NCBI GenBank assembly: GCA_045039925.1
Contig: CP108400.1
Location: forward strand, 8,556,001 to 8,620,000
Direction: 5' to 3'
Source of the DNA: Yinghuangia sp045039925
Lineage (GTDB): Bacteria; Actinomycetota; Actinomycetes; Streptomycetales; Streptomycetaceae
Length of the DNA stretch: 64,000 nucleotides
This document shows, piece after piece, positions 26,373-33,647 of this stretch; position 1 is the stretch's first letter; each line of letters opens with the position of its first letter. A program made the position numbers and the translations under genes. A model generated the notes under the pieces. That model was not told where the DNA came from. It ran no database searches and saw only the letters and a program-made list of their open reading frames with translations.

Positions 26373-27203
26373 ATGGGTGTCGACCGACGGAGTCTGGTCA
26401 GGGGTCTGGTCACGGGCGTCGCGGCGGCGGCCGCCGGAGCTGTCGCGGCCGGGTGCGGAGCGGGCGGCGGCCCGTCGCGCGGCGGGCGGCCCGCGGCGGC
26501 CGAACCGTCGGCGTCCGGTCGGCCGGACCCCGTACGCTCGGCCGCCGCGCCGCACCCCGGCGCCTCCGCGGTCCCGTCCGCCGCGACCGCCCTGCCCGCC
26601 GAGGTCTCCCGGGCCGACACCGGGCGGCCGGAGGTGGCGCTCACGTTCCACGGGCAGGGTGATCCGGCCGGGGTCGAGCGGCTGCTGGCAGTCGTGGAAC
26701 GGGCGCGGGCCGGGGTCACCGTGCTGGCGGTGGGCACGTGGCTCGGGGAGTACCCGGCGATGGCCGGCCGGGTGCTCGCGGGCGGCCACGAACTGGGCAA
26801 CCACAGCGAGAACCACCTCGACATGACCGCGATGGACGCGGCGACCGCGTACCGCGAGATCGCCGCCTGCGCCGACCGGCTGACCGCCCTGACTGGCTCG
26901 CGCGGGCGCTGGTTCCGGCCATCGCAGACGCAGTACGCCAACGCCGTCGTCAAGGCGCAGGCCGTCCGCGCGGGCTATCCCACCTGCCTGGCGTACAGCC
27001 TCGACTCGCGCGACCACACCGAGCCGGGGCCCGGCGCAGTGGTCCGCAACGTCCTCGACAAGGTGGCGCCGGGCGACGTGGTCAGCCTGCATTTCGGGCA
27101 CGACGGCACGACGGTCGCGCTGCCCGCGATCCTCGACGGGCTGCGGGCACAGGGGCTGCGTCCCGTCACCGCGAGCGCGCTGTTCACTCCCACGGCTGCG
27201 TAA
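26373..27203 (+). CDS. Polysaccharide deacetylase-like lipoprotein, variant catalytic motif
   Basis: 276 residues. A short basic start and VAAAAAGAVAAGCGAGG give a lipoprotein signal with Cys in AAGC. A Pro/Ala/Ser-rich linker follows to about residue 85. The NodB-like fold then shows ALTFHGQGD in place of the usual TFDDG, so both aspartates of motif 1 are missing. Motif 2 is kept (ELGNHSENH), as is WFRPSQ and the late LHFGHDG. It may act on cell-wall polysaccharide with altered chemistry or be non-hydrolytic. No ribosome-binding site; probably leaderless. Confidence 0.82.
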   Translation: MGVDRRSLVRGLVTGVAAAAAGAVAAGCGAGGGPSRGGRPAAAEPSASGRPDPVRSAAAPHPGASAVPSAATALPAEVSRADTGRPEVALTFHGQGDPAGVERLLAVVERARAGVTVLAVGTWLGEYPAMAGRVLAGGHELGNHSENHLDMTAMDAATAYREIAACADRLTALTGSRGRWFRPSQTQYANAVVKAQAVRAGYPTCLAYSLDSRDHTEPGPGAVVRNVLDKVAPGDVVSLHFGHDGTTVALPAILDGLRAQGLRPVTASALFTPTAA

Positions 27204-27255
27204 CGCGCGCGCGGAGCCCGGCGGGGCCGTTCACTGTAGGTAGTCGCCGGTGGCC

Positions 27256-27300
27256 GTCAGGTAGTCGTCAGGTAGTCGTCAAGTAAGTCGTCAGGTGATC
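27256..27300. repeat. Short tandem repeat, 11-bp unit GTCAGGTAGTC
   Basis: Two exact copies (27256-27266, 27267-27277) are followed by two diverged ones, the third being 12 bp long. It is noncoding and its function is unknown. Confidence 0.7.
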
Positions 27301-27442
27301 GTTCGGCGGTCGGACGACGGGTCGTGCGACCGGTCGCCCGGGACGGCCGGGCGCCTTGGGCGAGGGGCCGCCGGACTTGGGGGCATTTCTCACCCTGCCT
27401 GCCTGAGACCGCTTTGACAGGAGGATTGTTCGTCAAGACGAC

Positions 27443-27487
27443 TTGAAACCGAAGAATCTTCGGCTTTATGATTCCTTAACGGGAATC
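27443..27487 (+). promoter_or_regulatory. Promoter of the DUF6421 operon with embedded operators
   Basis: TTGAAA (27443-27448) and TATGAT (27467-27472) are 18 bp apart and close to the vegetative consensus. The dyad CCGAAG-AAT-CTTCGG (27449-27463) fills the spacer, and GATTCC-N6-GGAATC (27470-27487) overlaps the -10 and start region. A third dyad TCAAG-ACGA-CTTGA (27433-27446) overlaps the -35. The promoter looks repressor-controlled. Confidence 0.65.
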
Positions 27488-27512
27488 TATCGCCTTGCCT
27501 ACGAGGGGTGTC

Positions 27513-28871
27513 ATGGTCACAGCAACATCCGTCCGGCCCGCCCCGACGGGATCCGCGGCGACACACTCCGCATGGCCGCGCCTCAAGGCGGCGGTCGCCG
27601 AGCTCCGCCCGATGCAGTCCGCCGACGGTTCCGTCGACGGATCCGCGCACGATCTGGACCGCGCCCGCGACCTGACCGCCGAGATCACCGGCGCCGTCGC
27701 GGAGCTGTCCGCGCTGCTGCCGCACGACGCGGCGTACCTGGACGCGGTCGTCCGCGACTTCGGGCGCTGGGCCGACGGCGGCTTCGCGGTGCCCGACTTC
27801 CTCGACGCGATCCTCGCCTTCCGGCCGGAACTGGACCGGCACGACGGCCTGGAGCACCTCGTCGTGTTCCCCATGTACACGCAGAACGGCAACCCCGACC
27901 GCAACTTCGAGGCCGTCCTCGTCCGCGTCGTGTGGCCGGAATGGCTCGCCGAGCTGGAGTCCGCGCAGTACGACAACGCGATGTTCGTCCCGATCGCCTT
28001 CGTCGACTTCACCGACGGCTACGACACCGACTCGGCGGTCCTGTTCCCCGAGACCGTCGCCATGCGCGAGGTGCCGCGCTTCACCTGGGGCGGGATCTTC
28101 TGCGACCGCGAGGCCGCCCGCTTCCGCCGCGTGACCCGCGCCGCCGCCGACAGCCTCGGCCTCGAACTGCCCGAGGACGCCGCCGAGTTGGTCGGCAGCC
28201 AGGAGCTCGCGCAGGACGCGTTCGTGCTCTGGGACCTCATCCACGACCGCACGCACAGCCGCGGCCACCTGCCGTTCGACCCCTTCATGATCAAGCAGCG
28301 CATGCCGTTCTGGATGTACGCGCTGGAGGAACTGCGCTGCGACCTCACGGCCTTCCGCGAGGCGGTCGTGCTGGAGCGGCAGGGCGTCACCGCGGCCCGC
28401 CACGTGCAGTACGCGGTGCTGTGCGACCGCCTGTTCCGCTTCCCCGTCACGGGCGGGCGCGTACGCAACTACGACGGCCTGGGCGGGCAAATGCTGTTCG
28501 CCTACCTCCACCGCGCCGGTGTCGTCGAATGGCACGACGGCAAGCTGAGCATCGACTGGGACGAGGTCACCGCCGCCGTGATCGCTCTCGGCGACGAGGT
28601 CGACGAACTGTACCGGCGCGGCGTGGACCGCTCGCGCGTCGCGCACTGGATGGCGGCGTACGAACTGGTGACGGCGTACGTCCCCGCGCACCCCGGCTCC
28701 ACCTGGGCCAAGGGCCCCGACGCGCTGCCGCTCGACGGACCGCCGAAGCACCTCGTGGACGCGGTCCTGCCCGACGAGTTCCCGCTCAGCATGTTCTACG
28801 AGGGCCTGCGGCGCAGGCTCGCCGACGTCATCGCATCCACTCGGGGCATCGTGGGAGGTACCGACCGATGA
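27513..28871 (+). CDS. DUF6421 family protein
   Basis: 452 residues starting at ATG 27513, which has GAGGGGTG just upstream. The protein is soluble, acidic and rich in aromatic residues, with conserved-looking stretches HLVVFPMYTQNGNPDRNFEA and LIHDRTHSRGHLPFDPFMI; the latter contains closely spaced histidines that might bind a metal. It matches the actinobacterial DUF6421 family, of unknown function. It is first in a three-gene operon with an SDR (ATGA overlap) and a beta-eliminating lyase-type aldolase. The shared layout suggests a small metabolic pathway. Confidence 0.8.
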   Translation: MVTATSVRPAPTGSAATHSAWPRLKAAVAELRPMQSADGSVDGSAHDLDRARDLTAEITGAVAELSALLPHDAAYLDAVVRDFGRWADGGFAVPDFLDAILAFRPELDRHDGLEHLVVFPMYTQNGNPDRNFEAVLVRVVWPEWLAELESAQYDNAMFVPIAFVDFTDGYDTDSAVLFPETVAMREVPRFTWGGIFCDREAARFRRVTRAAADSLGLELPEDAAELVGSQELAQDAFVLWDLIHDRTHSRGHLPFDPFMIKQRMPFWMYALEELRCDLTAFREAVVLERQGVTAARHVQYAVLCDRLFRFPVTGGRVRNYDGLGGQMLFAYLHRAGVVEWHDGKLSIDWDEVTAAVIALGDEVDELYRRGVDRSRVAHWMAAYELVTAYVPAHPGSTWAKGPDALPLDGPPKHLVDAVLPDEFPLSMFYEGLRRRLADVIASTRGIVGGTDR

Positions 28872-29692
28872 CCCCCGACGGATTCCGACTGCTGCCCGAG
28901 GGCTCCGTCATCGCGGTGGCCGGGGCCGGCGGACCGGCCGGACAGGCGGCCGTGCGGCGGCTCGCGCGGGCCGGTGCGATCGTCGAGGCCGCCGACGCGG
29001 CCCCGGACCGGCTGGACGAGGCCGTGGCCCTCGCGCCGCGCGGCCGGGCGCACGGCACGAGGGTCGACCTGACCGACCCGGCCGCGACGCGCGCGTGGGC
29101 CGACGAGATCGAGGAGCGGCACGGCCGCGTCGACGGCCTGGTGCACCTCGTCGGCGGCTGGCGCGGTGGCAAGGAATTCGCCGACAACACGTTCGAGGAC
29201 TGGGAGTTCCTGCACAAGCTCCTGGTCCGAACCGTGCAGAACACCTCGCTCGCGTTCCACGACGCCCTCGCCCGCGCGCCGCACGGGCGGTTCGTGCTGA
29301 TCTCCGCGACCGCGGCCGCCAAGCCCACGGCCGGCAACGCGGGGTACGCGGCGGCGAAGTCCGCCGCCGAGGCCTGGACGCTGGCGATGGCCGACTCGTT
29401 CCGCAGGCTCCGCAAGGACCGGGCCGCCGCCGAGGGCCCTGTGGGCGAGGCGGCTGGTGGCGACGGGGCTTCCGGGGGCGGCGGCGCGGGGATCGGGGCC
29501 GAGCCGATGGACGGCCCCGCCGCGGCGATCCTCGTCGTGAAGGCCCTCGTGTGGCCGCTGCTGCGGACCCAACGCCCTGACTCGAAATTCCCCGGCTACA
29601 CCGATGTGGCCGACCTTGCCGAAGAAATCGCCGCCCTGTGGGACCGGCCCACCGACGACGTGAACGGACAGCGCCTGTGCCTGACGCAGTGA
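28868..29692 (+). CDS. SDR-family oxidoreductase of the DUF6421 operon
   Basis: 274 residues. The start ATG 28868 overlaps the DUF6421 stop. The cofactor motif is atypical (VIAVAGAGGPAGQAAVRRL instead of TGxxxGIG), but the catalytic pattern LISATAAAKPTAGNAGYAAAKSA keeps the YxxxK pair as YAAAK. A Gly/Ala-rich insertion lies at about 190-215. It ends VNGQRLCLTQ, a C-terminus common to these SDRs. It probably acts with its operon partners; substrate unknown. Confidence 0.85.
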   Translation: MTPDGFRLLPEGSVIAVAGAGGPAGQAAVRRLARAGAIVEAADAAPDRLDEAVALAPRGRAHGTRVDLTDPAATRAWADEIEERHGRVDGLVHLVGGWRGGKEFADNTFEDWEFLHKLLVRTVQNTSLAFHDALARAPHGRFVLISATAAAKPTAGNAGYAAAKSAAEAWTLAMADSFRRLRKDRAAAEGPVGEAAGGDGASGGGGAGIGAEPMDGPAAAILVVKALVWPLLRTQRPDSKFPGYTDVADLAEEIAALWDRPTDDVNGQRLCLTQ

Positions 29693-30792
29693 CCCCCGGC
29701 TCCGACCCGGCCTCGAACCCCGCGGGGTTCGGGCCGACCGACGCCGAACGCCGCCACGACCCCGCCGTACGCGGCTTTGCGAGCGACAACTACGCGGGCG
29801 TGCACCCGGAGGTCCTCGCGGCCGTCGCGCTCGCCAACGACGGCCACCAGGTCGCGTACGGGGAGGACGCGTACACCGCGCACCTTCAGGAGGTCTTCCG
29901 CGGGCACTTCGGGCCGTCCGCGCAGACGTACCCGGTGTTCAACGGGACGGGGGCCAACGTCGTCGCGCTCCAGGCGGTCACCAGCCGCTGGGAGTCGGTC
30001 ATCTGCGCGGAGAGCGCGCACATCCACGTCGACGAGTGCGGCGCTCCTGAGAAGCTCGCGGGCCTCAAGCTCCTGACCGTGCCGACCGAGGACGGACGCC
30101 TGACGCCCGAGCTGATCGACCGTCAGGCCTGGGGCTGGGGCGACCAGCACCGGGCGCAGCCGCGTGTGGTGTCCATCGCCGAGAGCACCGAACTGGGCAC
30201 GGTCTACTCGCCCGAGGAGATCGCGGAGATCTGCCACCACGCGCACGAGCGCGGCATGGTCGTGCACCTCGACGGCGCGCGGCTGGCCAACGCGGCGGCG
30301 TCACTCGGCGTGCCGCTGCGCGCGCTGAGCACCGACGCGGGCGTGGACATCATGTCCTTCGGCGGCACCAAGAACGGGCTGATGTTCGGCGAGGCCGTCG
30401 TCGTGCTCAACCCGGAGGCGGTCCGGGGCGTCGACTACCTCCGCAAGCTGTCGATGCAGCTTGCGTCGAAGATGCGGTTCGTGTCCGTGCAGTTCGATGC
30501 ACTGCTCGCGGGCGACCTGTGGCTGCGCAACGCCTCGCACGCCAACGCGATGGCCGCGCGCCTCGCCGACGCGGTACGCGACATCCCGGGCGTCGCCCTC
30601 ACACGCCCGGTGCGCTCGAACGCGGTCTTCGCCGTCATCCCCGCCGAGGTCACCGAGCGCCTGCAGAAGCGCTTCCGCTTCTACACCTGGGACGAGTCCA
30701 CCGGCGAGGTGCGCTGGATGACCGCGTTCGACACCACCGAATCCGACATCGACACGTTCGCCGCCGCAGTACGCGAGGAACTAGCCCAGTAA
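29689..30792 (+). CDS. Low-specificity L-threonine aldolase-like PLP enzyme
   Basis: 367 residues. GTG 29689 overlaps the SDR stop (GTGA); GTG 29677 is also possible. The PLP lysine is in MSFGGTKNGL, the family signature of threonine aldolases, with VVHLDGARLANAA supplying the aspartate. FASDNYAGVHPEVL is the conserved N-terminal substrate loop. The reaction would be cleavage of a beta-hydroxy-amino acid to glycine and an aldehyde. The SDR partner could act on the aldehyde or ketone formed. That coupling is inferred from the operon. Confidence 0.9.
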   Translation: MTPGSDPASNPAGFGPTDAERRHDPAVRGFASDNYAGVHPEVLAAVALANDGHQVAYGEDAYTAHLQEVFRGHFGPSAQTYPVFNGTGANVVALQAVTSRWESVICAESAHIHVDECGAPEKLAGLKLLTVPTEDGRLTPELIDRQAWGWGDQHRAQPRVVSIAESTELGTVYSPEEIAEICHHAHERGMVVHLDGARLANAAASLGVPLRALSTDAGVDIMSFGGTKNGLMFGEAVVVLNPEAVRGVDYLRKLSMQLASKMRFVSVQFDALLAGDLWLRNASHANAMAARLADAVRDIPGVALTRPVRSNAVFAVIPAEVTERLQKRFRFYTWDESTGEVRWMTAFDTTESDIDTFAAAVREELAQ

Positions 30793-30914
30793 CCCGCCGC
30801 CCGCCGCCCGCCGACGACGCCCGTGCATCACCCGGACAGGCGCGGCCCCGGTTGCGCACGCGTCGACATCGAAGGCCTGCGACGCGCGAATTCTGTCCAA
30901 AAAGCGTGGATGAC

Positions 30915-30946
30915 GCCGGGCGTGAGTACTTCTACTCATGCCCGGC
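30915..30946. promoter_or_regulatory. 14-bp-arm inverted repeat upstream of a small lipoprotein gene
   Basis: Arms 30915-30928 and 30933-30946 with a CTTC centre match at all but one position, and that pair would be G-U in RNA. It lies 50 bases before the lipoprotein start and 120 bases after the aldolase stop. It may be an operator or a terminator without a T run. Confidence 0.5.
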
Positions 30947-30996
30947 CGAGCTTCCCTCGACAAAGTGGTCCCGCCTTCCGACGGAACGGATCACTG

Positions 30997-31296
30997 ATGC
31001 AAAAGCAACGCCGGGCGCTCCTCGCCGTCGCCGGTCTGGCGGCCGGTGTCCTCCTCGCCAGCTGCTCGAACGCCGATGGCGGGGTCTGCTACAACGACGA
31101 CTACCCGGTCAAAATGGTCGGCAGCGCTTCAGGGACGTCCTGCATCGACGGAGACCTCGAACCCCCGTCGGGGTGGGTCCGGTATCCCGCGGGACAGGTC
31201 CCGGAGGAACTCGGCGACCATTGGTTCAGACACTGGGAGTACGTGGTCTTCGACGAGAACAGCGTGCCTGTCGCCACACAGTTGCCCGCACCGTGA
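30997..31296 (+). CDS. Small lipoprotein, SCO0607-like
   Basis: 99 residues. QKQRRALLAVAGLAAGVLLA is a lipoprotein signal with the lipobox LASC. The mature part is about 75 residues, with cysteines in GGVCYNDDYPV and GTSCIDGD that could form a disulfide, and an aromatic-rich tail. It resembles the short SCO0607-type lipoproteins of Streptomyces, whose function is unknown. ATG 30997 follows a GGAACGGA purine stretch. It is a single-gene unit bounded by an inverted repeat and a terminator. Confidence 0.7.
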   Translation: MQKQRRALLAVAGLAAGVLLASCSNADGGVCYNDDYPVKMVGSASGTSCIDGDLEPPSGWVRYPAGQVPEELGDHWFRHWEYVVFDENSVPVATQLPAP

Positions 31297-31329
31297 ATCA
31301 CGCCCCTTACGCGGCACACCTGCCGTGGG

Positions 31330-31355
31330 CCCGGCCGAGCGTTTGCTCGGCCGGG
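31330..31355. terminator. Hairpin terminator between convergent genes
   Basis: Perfect 11-bp GC stem (31330-31340 with 31345-31355) with a GTTT loop, between the lipoprotein and the convergent PPOX gene. No T run, as is common in Streptomyces. Confidence 0.7.
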
Positions 31356-31398
31356 GCGTGGTCCCACCTGCCTCACCGTCGCCTCGCCTGACCCTGCC

Positions 31399-31806
31399 TC
31401 ACCCCGTGAGGGTGAGTTCGATTCCCAGGGTCCCGGTCCGGCCGCGGCGTAGGACGCTGGCCTGTACGGTCAGCCAGCCGGTTACGCCGTACTTCTTCTT
31501 GATCAGGGCGCGCACCTTGTCGCCCTCCTCCACCTCGTCCAGGACCCGCCCGGTCCCCGCGATCCCGGGACCCAGCGGCGCGCCCTTGAAGGTGCACTCG
31601 GCCAGCTCGACACGCGGGTCCCGGCGCAATCGGCGCACCTTGGCCGTGGTCCCGGGCGTCCAGACCACCAGGGTCCCGTTGTCCCGTGCCACCCATACGG
31701 GTGTCGGCACGGGGCTGCCATCCTTGCGGTAGGTCGTCAGGAGCAGATACTTCGCCGCACCGAGCCGCGCCAACTCGCGCTCGGTCTCCGCAGGGTCGAA
31801 AGCCAT
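31399..31806 (-). CDS. PPOX-class F420-dependent oxidoreductase-like protein
   Basis: 135 residues, the usual size for this split-barrel family. LLLTTYRKDGSPVPTPVWVA is the start of the flavin/F420-binding barrel, and VWTPGTTAKVRRLRRDPRVE the next conserved element. Such proteins bind F420 or FMN and reduce varied substrates. The ATG at 31806 is only 29 bp from the divergent DUF952 start, with TATGGT six bases upstream, so the transcript is likely leaderless. Confidence 0.88.
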   Translation of the reverse strand: MAFDPAETERELARLGAAKYLLLTTYRKDGSPVPTPVWVARDNGTLVVWTPGTTAKVRRLRRDPRVELAECTFKGAPLGPGIAGTGRVLDEVEEGDKVRALIKKKYGVTGWLTVQASVLRRGRTGTLGIELTLTG

Positions 31807-31835
31807 GGCCGAACCATACGCCGTACGCTCGGTTC
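31807..31835. promoter_or_regulatory. 29-bp divergent promoter pair, both transcripts leaderless
   Basis: Only 29 bp separate two divergent ATGs. On the plus strand TACGCT (31824-31829) ends six bases before ATG 31836; on the minus strand TATGGT (31818-31813) ends six bases before ATG 31806. No ribosome-binding sites fit. Confidence 0.55.
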
Positions 31836-32282
31836 ATGGACCCTTCGGTGATCTACAAACTGCTGCCCGCCTCGGAGTGGGAATCCGCCGAAGCCGCCGG
31901 GGTGTTCGCCGGATCCGATGTCGACCGCCGCGACGGGTACATCCACTTCTCGACGGCCGCGCAGGTCGGCGAGACGGCGCGCCGCCACTTCGCGGGACGC
32001 ACCGGACTCACCCTGCTGGCCGTCGACGCGACGCGCCTGGGCGACGCCCTGCGCTGGGAACCCTCCCGCGGCGGCGACCTGTTCCCGCACCTGTACGGCG
32101 ACCTCCCCGCCGACGCCGTCACCTGGGTGGCCGAACTCCCGGACGCCGTCCTGGAAGGCGACGACAGGGCCTCGGACGACAAGGCCCCCGACGGTGAGAC
32201 CCCCGACGGTGAGACCCCCAACGACGAGACCCCCGGCGACGCGGTCGCCCGCGCCGTGGCCGAGGCGCTGTCCCGCCTCTGA
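31836..32282 (+). CDS. DUF952 domain protein with acidic tail
   Basis: 148 residues. The core (about 1-105) has IYKLLPASEWESAEAAGVF, DGYIHFSTAAQV and GGDLFPHLYGDLP, typical of DUF952, a small barrel family of unknown function sometimes linked to glutathione-transferase-like proteins. The C-terminus is a low-complexity acidic repeat (about four units of DGETP type) before a short helix. The transcript looks leaderless and is divergent from a PPOX gene. Confidence 0.85.
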   Translation: MDPSVIYKLLPASEWESAEAAGVFAGSDVDRRDGYIHFSTAAQVGETARRHFAGRTGLTLLAVDATRLGDALRWEPSRGGDLFPHLYGDLPADAVTWVAELPDAVLEGDDRASDDKAPDGETPDGETPNDETPGDAVARAVAEALSRL

Positions 32283-32303
32283 GCAATCGGCGCCGCCGGC
32301 AGG

Positions 32304-32347
32304 CCACCCGTCCATCACCCCGGCGTCCGCCCACCCGTCCATCACCC
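32304..32347. repeat. 17-bp direct repeat
   Basis: CCACCCGTCCATCACCC occurs at 32304-32320 and again at 32331-32347 in the gap after the DUF952 gene. Noncoding, no evident role. Confidence 0.7.
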
Positions 32348-32503
32348 GTTTGACCCGCCACCCTTCGCCCGCTTGGCGCCCCCGCGCCGCCCCGCGCTAG
32401 CCCGCCAGAGTGTGTCCGCGGCGTGCGCCGTTTCGGGAGCACGCCCGCGTGGCAGGGCAATGGCCATGAAGCTGCCGGCCACCAGTGCAAGAGGGGCCTG
32501 ACC

Positions 32504-33478
32504 GTGCCCCGGGGCGACGTCGATTCGCTTGTCGCCGAGGCGATGACGCATGTGGGCGCGCGGTGTCCGCGCGTCGCGCCGCATCCCGACGGGGAGACCG
32601 TGGCGATCGAGGCGCGCGTGTGGGCGCACCGCACCGGCCTGCACGCGGCGGCCGACGGCGGCGAGGTGGACCGCACCCGCCCCGTGGCCCCCGTCGCGGA
32701 GGTGATGCGCGACGCCCCCATCGGCGTACTGCGCATCGGAGCGTTGTTCGCGACCTGGCTCGCCGTCCTCGCCGACCGTGCGGAGACCGCCGGTTGGGAC
32801 GCCGACTACTGCGCGTCCCTGGTGTCGGTGGTCAAGGAGGGCTACACGACTGGCGCCGACGCGTTGCACTTCGCCCTCACCGACATCTACGAGCGCATCG
32901 TGGCGGCCGGCGGCACCGGCCTCCTCCCCGAACTCGCGGACGCGCTCGCCCGGCACACCGCCGCCGCGTGCCGCGAGCAGCGGTGGCTGTCCGCCGAATC
33001 ACCGCCGGGCCTGGCCGAGTTCCTCGACAACCGCGTCGACCGGACCGCCGTGCCGATGCTCACCGTGCTGCACCGCCTGGACCCCGCCCTCGGCGGACCC
33101 GGCGGCCCGATCGCCGACGGCGTACCGCCGCTCGACGAACTCGCGGGGCTGCTGAACGGCGTCGACGAGGACCTCGCCGGCTACCCGCAGGCCGTCGAGA
33201 CCGGTACGCGCCTGTCCCTGGTGCCGGTCCTCATGCGCGAGTACGGCCACTCCGTGCCCACCGCGTTCCAGAGCGCGACCGTCCTGTTCGGTGCCTGGCG
33301 CACTCAACTCGACCACGGCGTACGCGAATTGCACCGGCTTCCCGGCGTCGCCCCGGCCACGCTGCGGCAGGCGGAGGCCGCCGCCGACTGGGTCGGGGCC
33401 CTGCACCGCCGCAACGCGGCCCGCCACGCCGCACTGACCGCGTCACACGTCGCGGCACGAACCGTGCCGGTCGGCTGA
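32504..33478 (+). CDS. Terpene-synthase-like protein with degenerate metal-binding motifs
   Basis: 324 residues, the size of bacterial class I terpene synthases. The C-terminal half lines up with the family: LDNRVDRTAVPMLTVLHRL, then EDLAGYPQAVETGTRLSLVP, where the canonical NSE triad (ND..S...E) would read E-D..G...A. The first-half aspartate-rich motif is also absent: the matching helix reads FATWLAVLADR. Without these residues Mg-pyrophosphate binding should fail, so it may be a pseudoenzyme or use another chemistry. GTG 32504 has GAGGGG nine bases upstream. A family 2B encapsulin, whose relatives can enclose terpene cyclases, lies about 5 kb downstream, but a link is speculative. Confidence 0.65.
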   Translation: MPRGDVDSLVAEAMTHVGARCPRVAPHPDGETVAIEARVWAHRTGLHAAADGGEVDRTRPVAPVAEVMRDAPIGVLRIGALFATWLAVLADRAETAGWDADYCASLVSVVKEGYTTGADALHFALTDIYERIVAAGGTGLLPELADALARHTAAACREQRWLSAESPPGLAEFLDNRVDRTAVPMLTVLHRLDPALGGPGGPIADGVPPLDELAGLLNGVDEDLAGYPQAVETGTRLSLVPVLMREYGHSVPTAFQSATVLFGAWRTQLDHGVRELHRLPGVAPATLRQAEAAADWVGALHRRNAARHAALTASHVAARTVPVG

Positions 33479-33606
33479 GTTCCGAGGAGCGTCAGCCGCG
33501 ACAAGCCCCGCAAGGCAGCGCCGCCACTGAAGCCGCCACCTCCCGCCCGGCCGTCGCGCCGACAAAACACCCGGAATCGCACAACCAAGGAGGCCTCCGG
33601 GAGCGT

Positions 33607-33631
33607 CATACGCACTACGCAGGCGTATGTC
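33607..33631. promoter_or_regulatory. Inverted repeat upstream of the sugar-dehydrogenase gene
   Basis: CATACGC and GCGTATG arms nine bases apart, containing a tighter TACGC-AG-GCGTA dyad. Bases 33616-33631 are identical to 16029-16044 in the PKS/LysR control region. It ends 17 bases before ATG 33648. Confidence 0.4.
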
Positions 33632-33647
33632 CTCTTTGGGGGCCTCC

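Larger units (their letters stand above)
27204..27512. other. Intergenic region upstream of the DUF6421 operon
   Basis: The 309-bp gap holds an 11-bp degenerate tandem repeat (27256-27300) and, from 27421 on, an AT-richer promoter segment with several small dyads. No gene is supported. Confidence 0.6.

Noticed and set aside
27256..27300. 11-bp tandem repeat as iterons of a replication origin
   Set aside because: Too few and too short copies, with no replication gene nearby.
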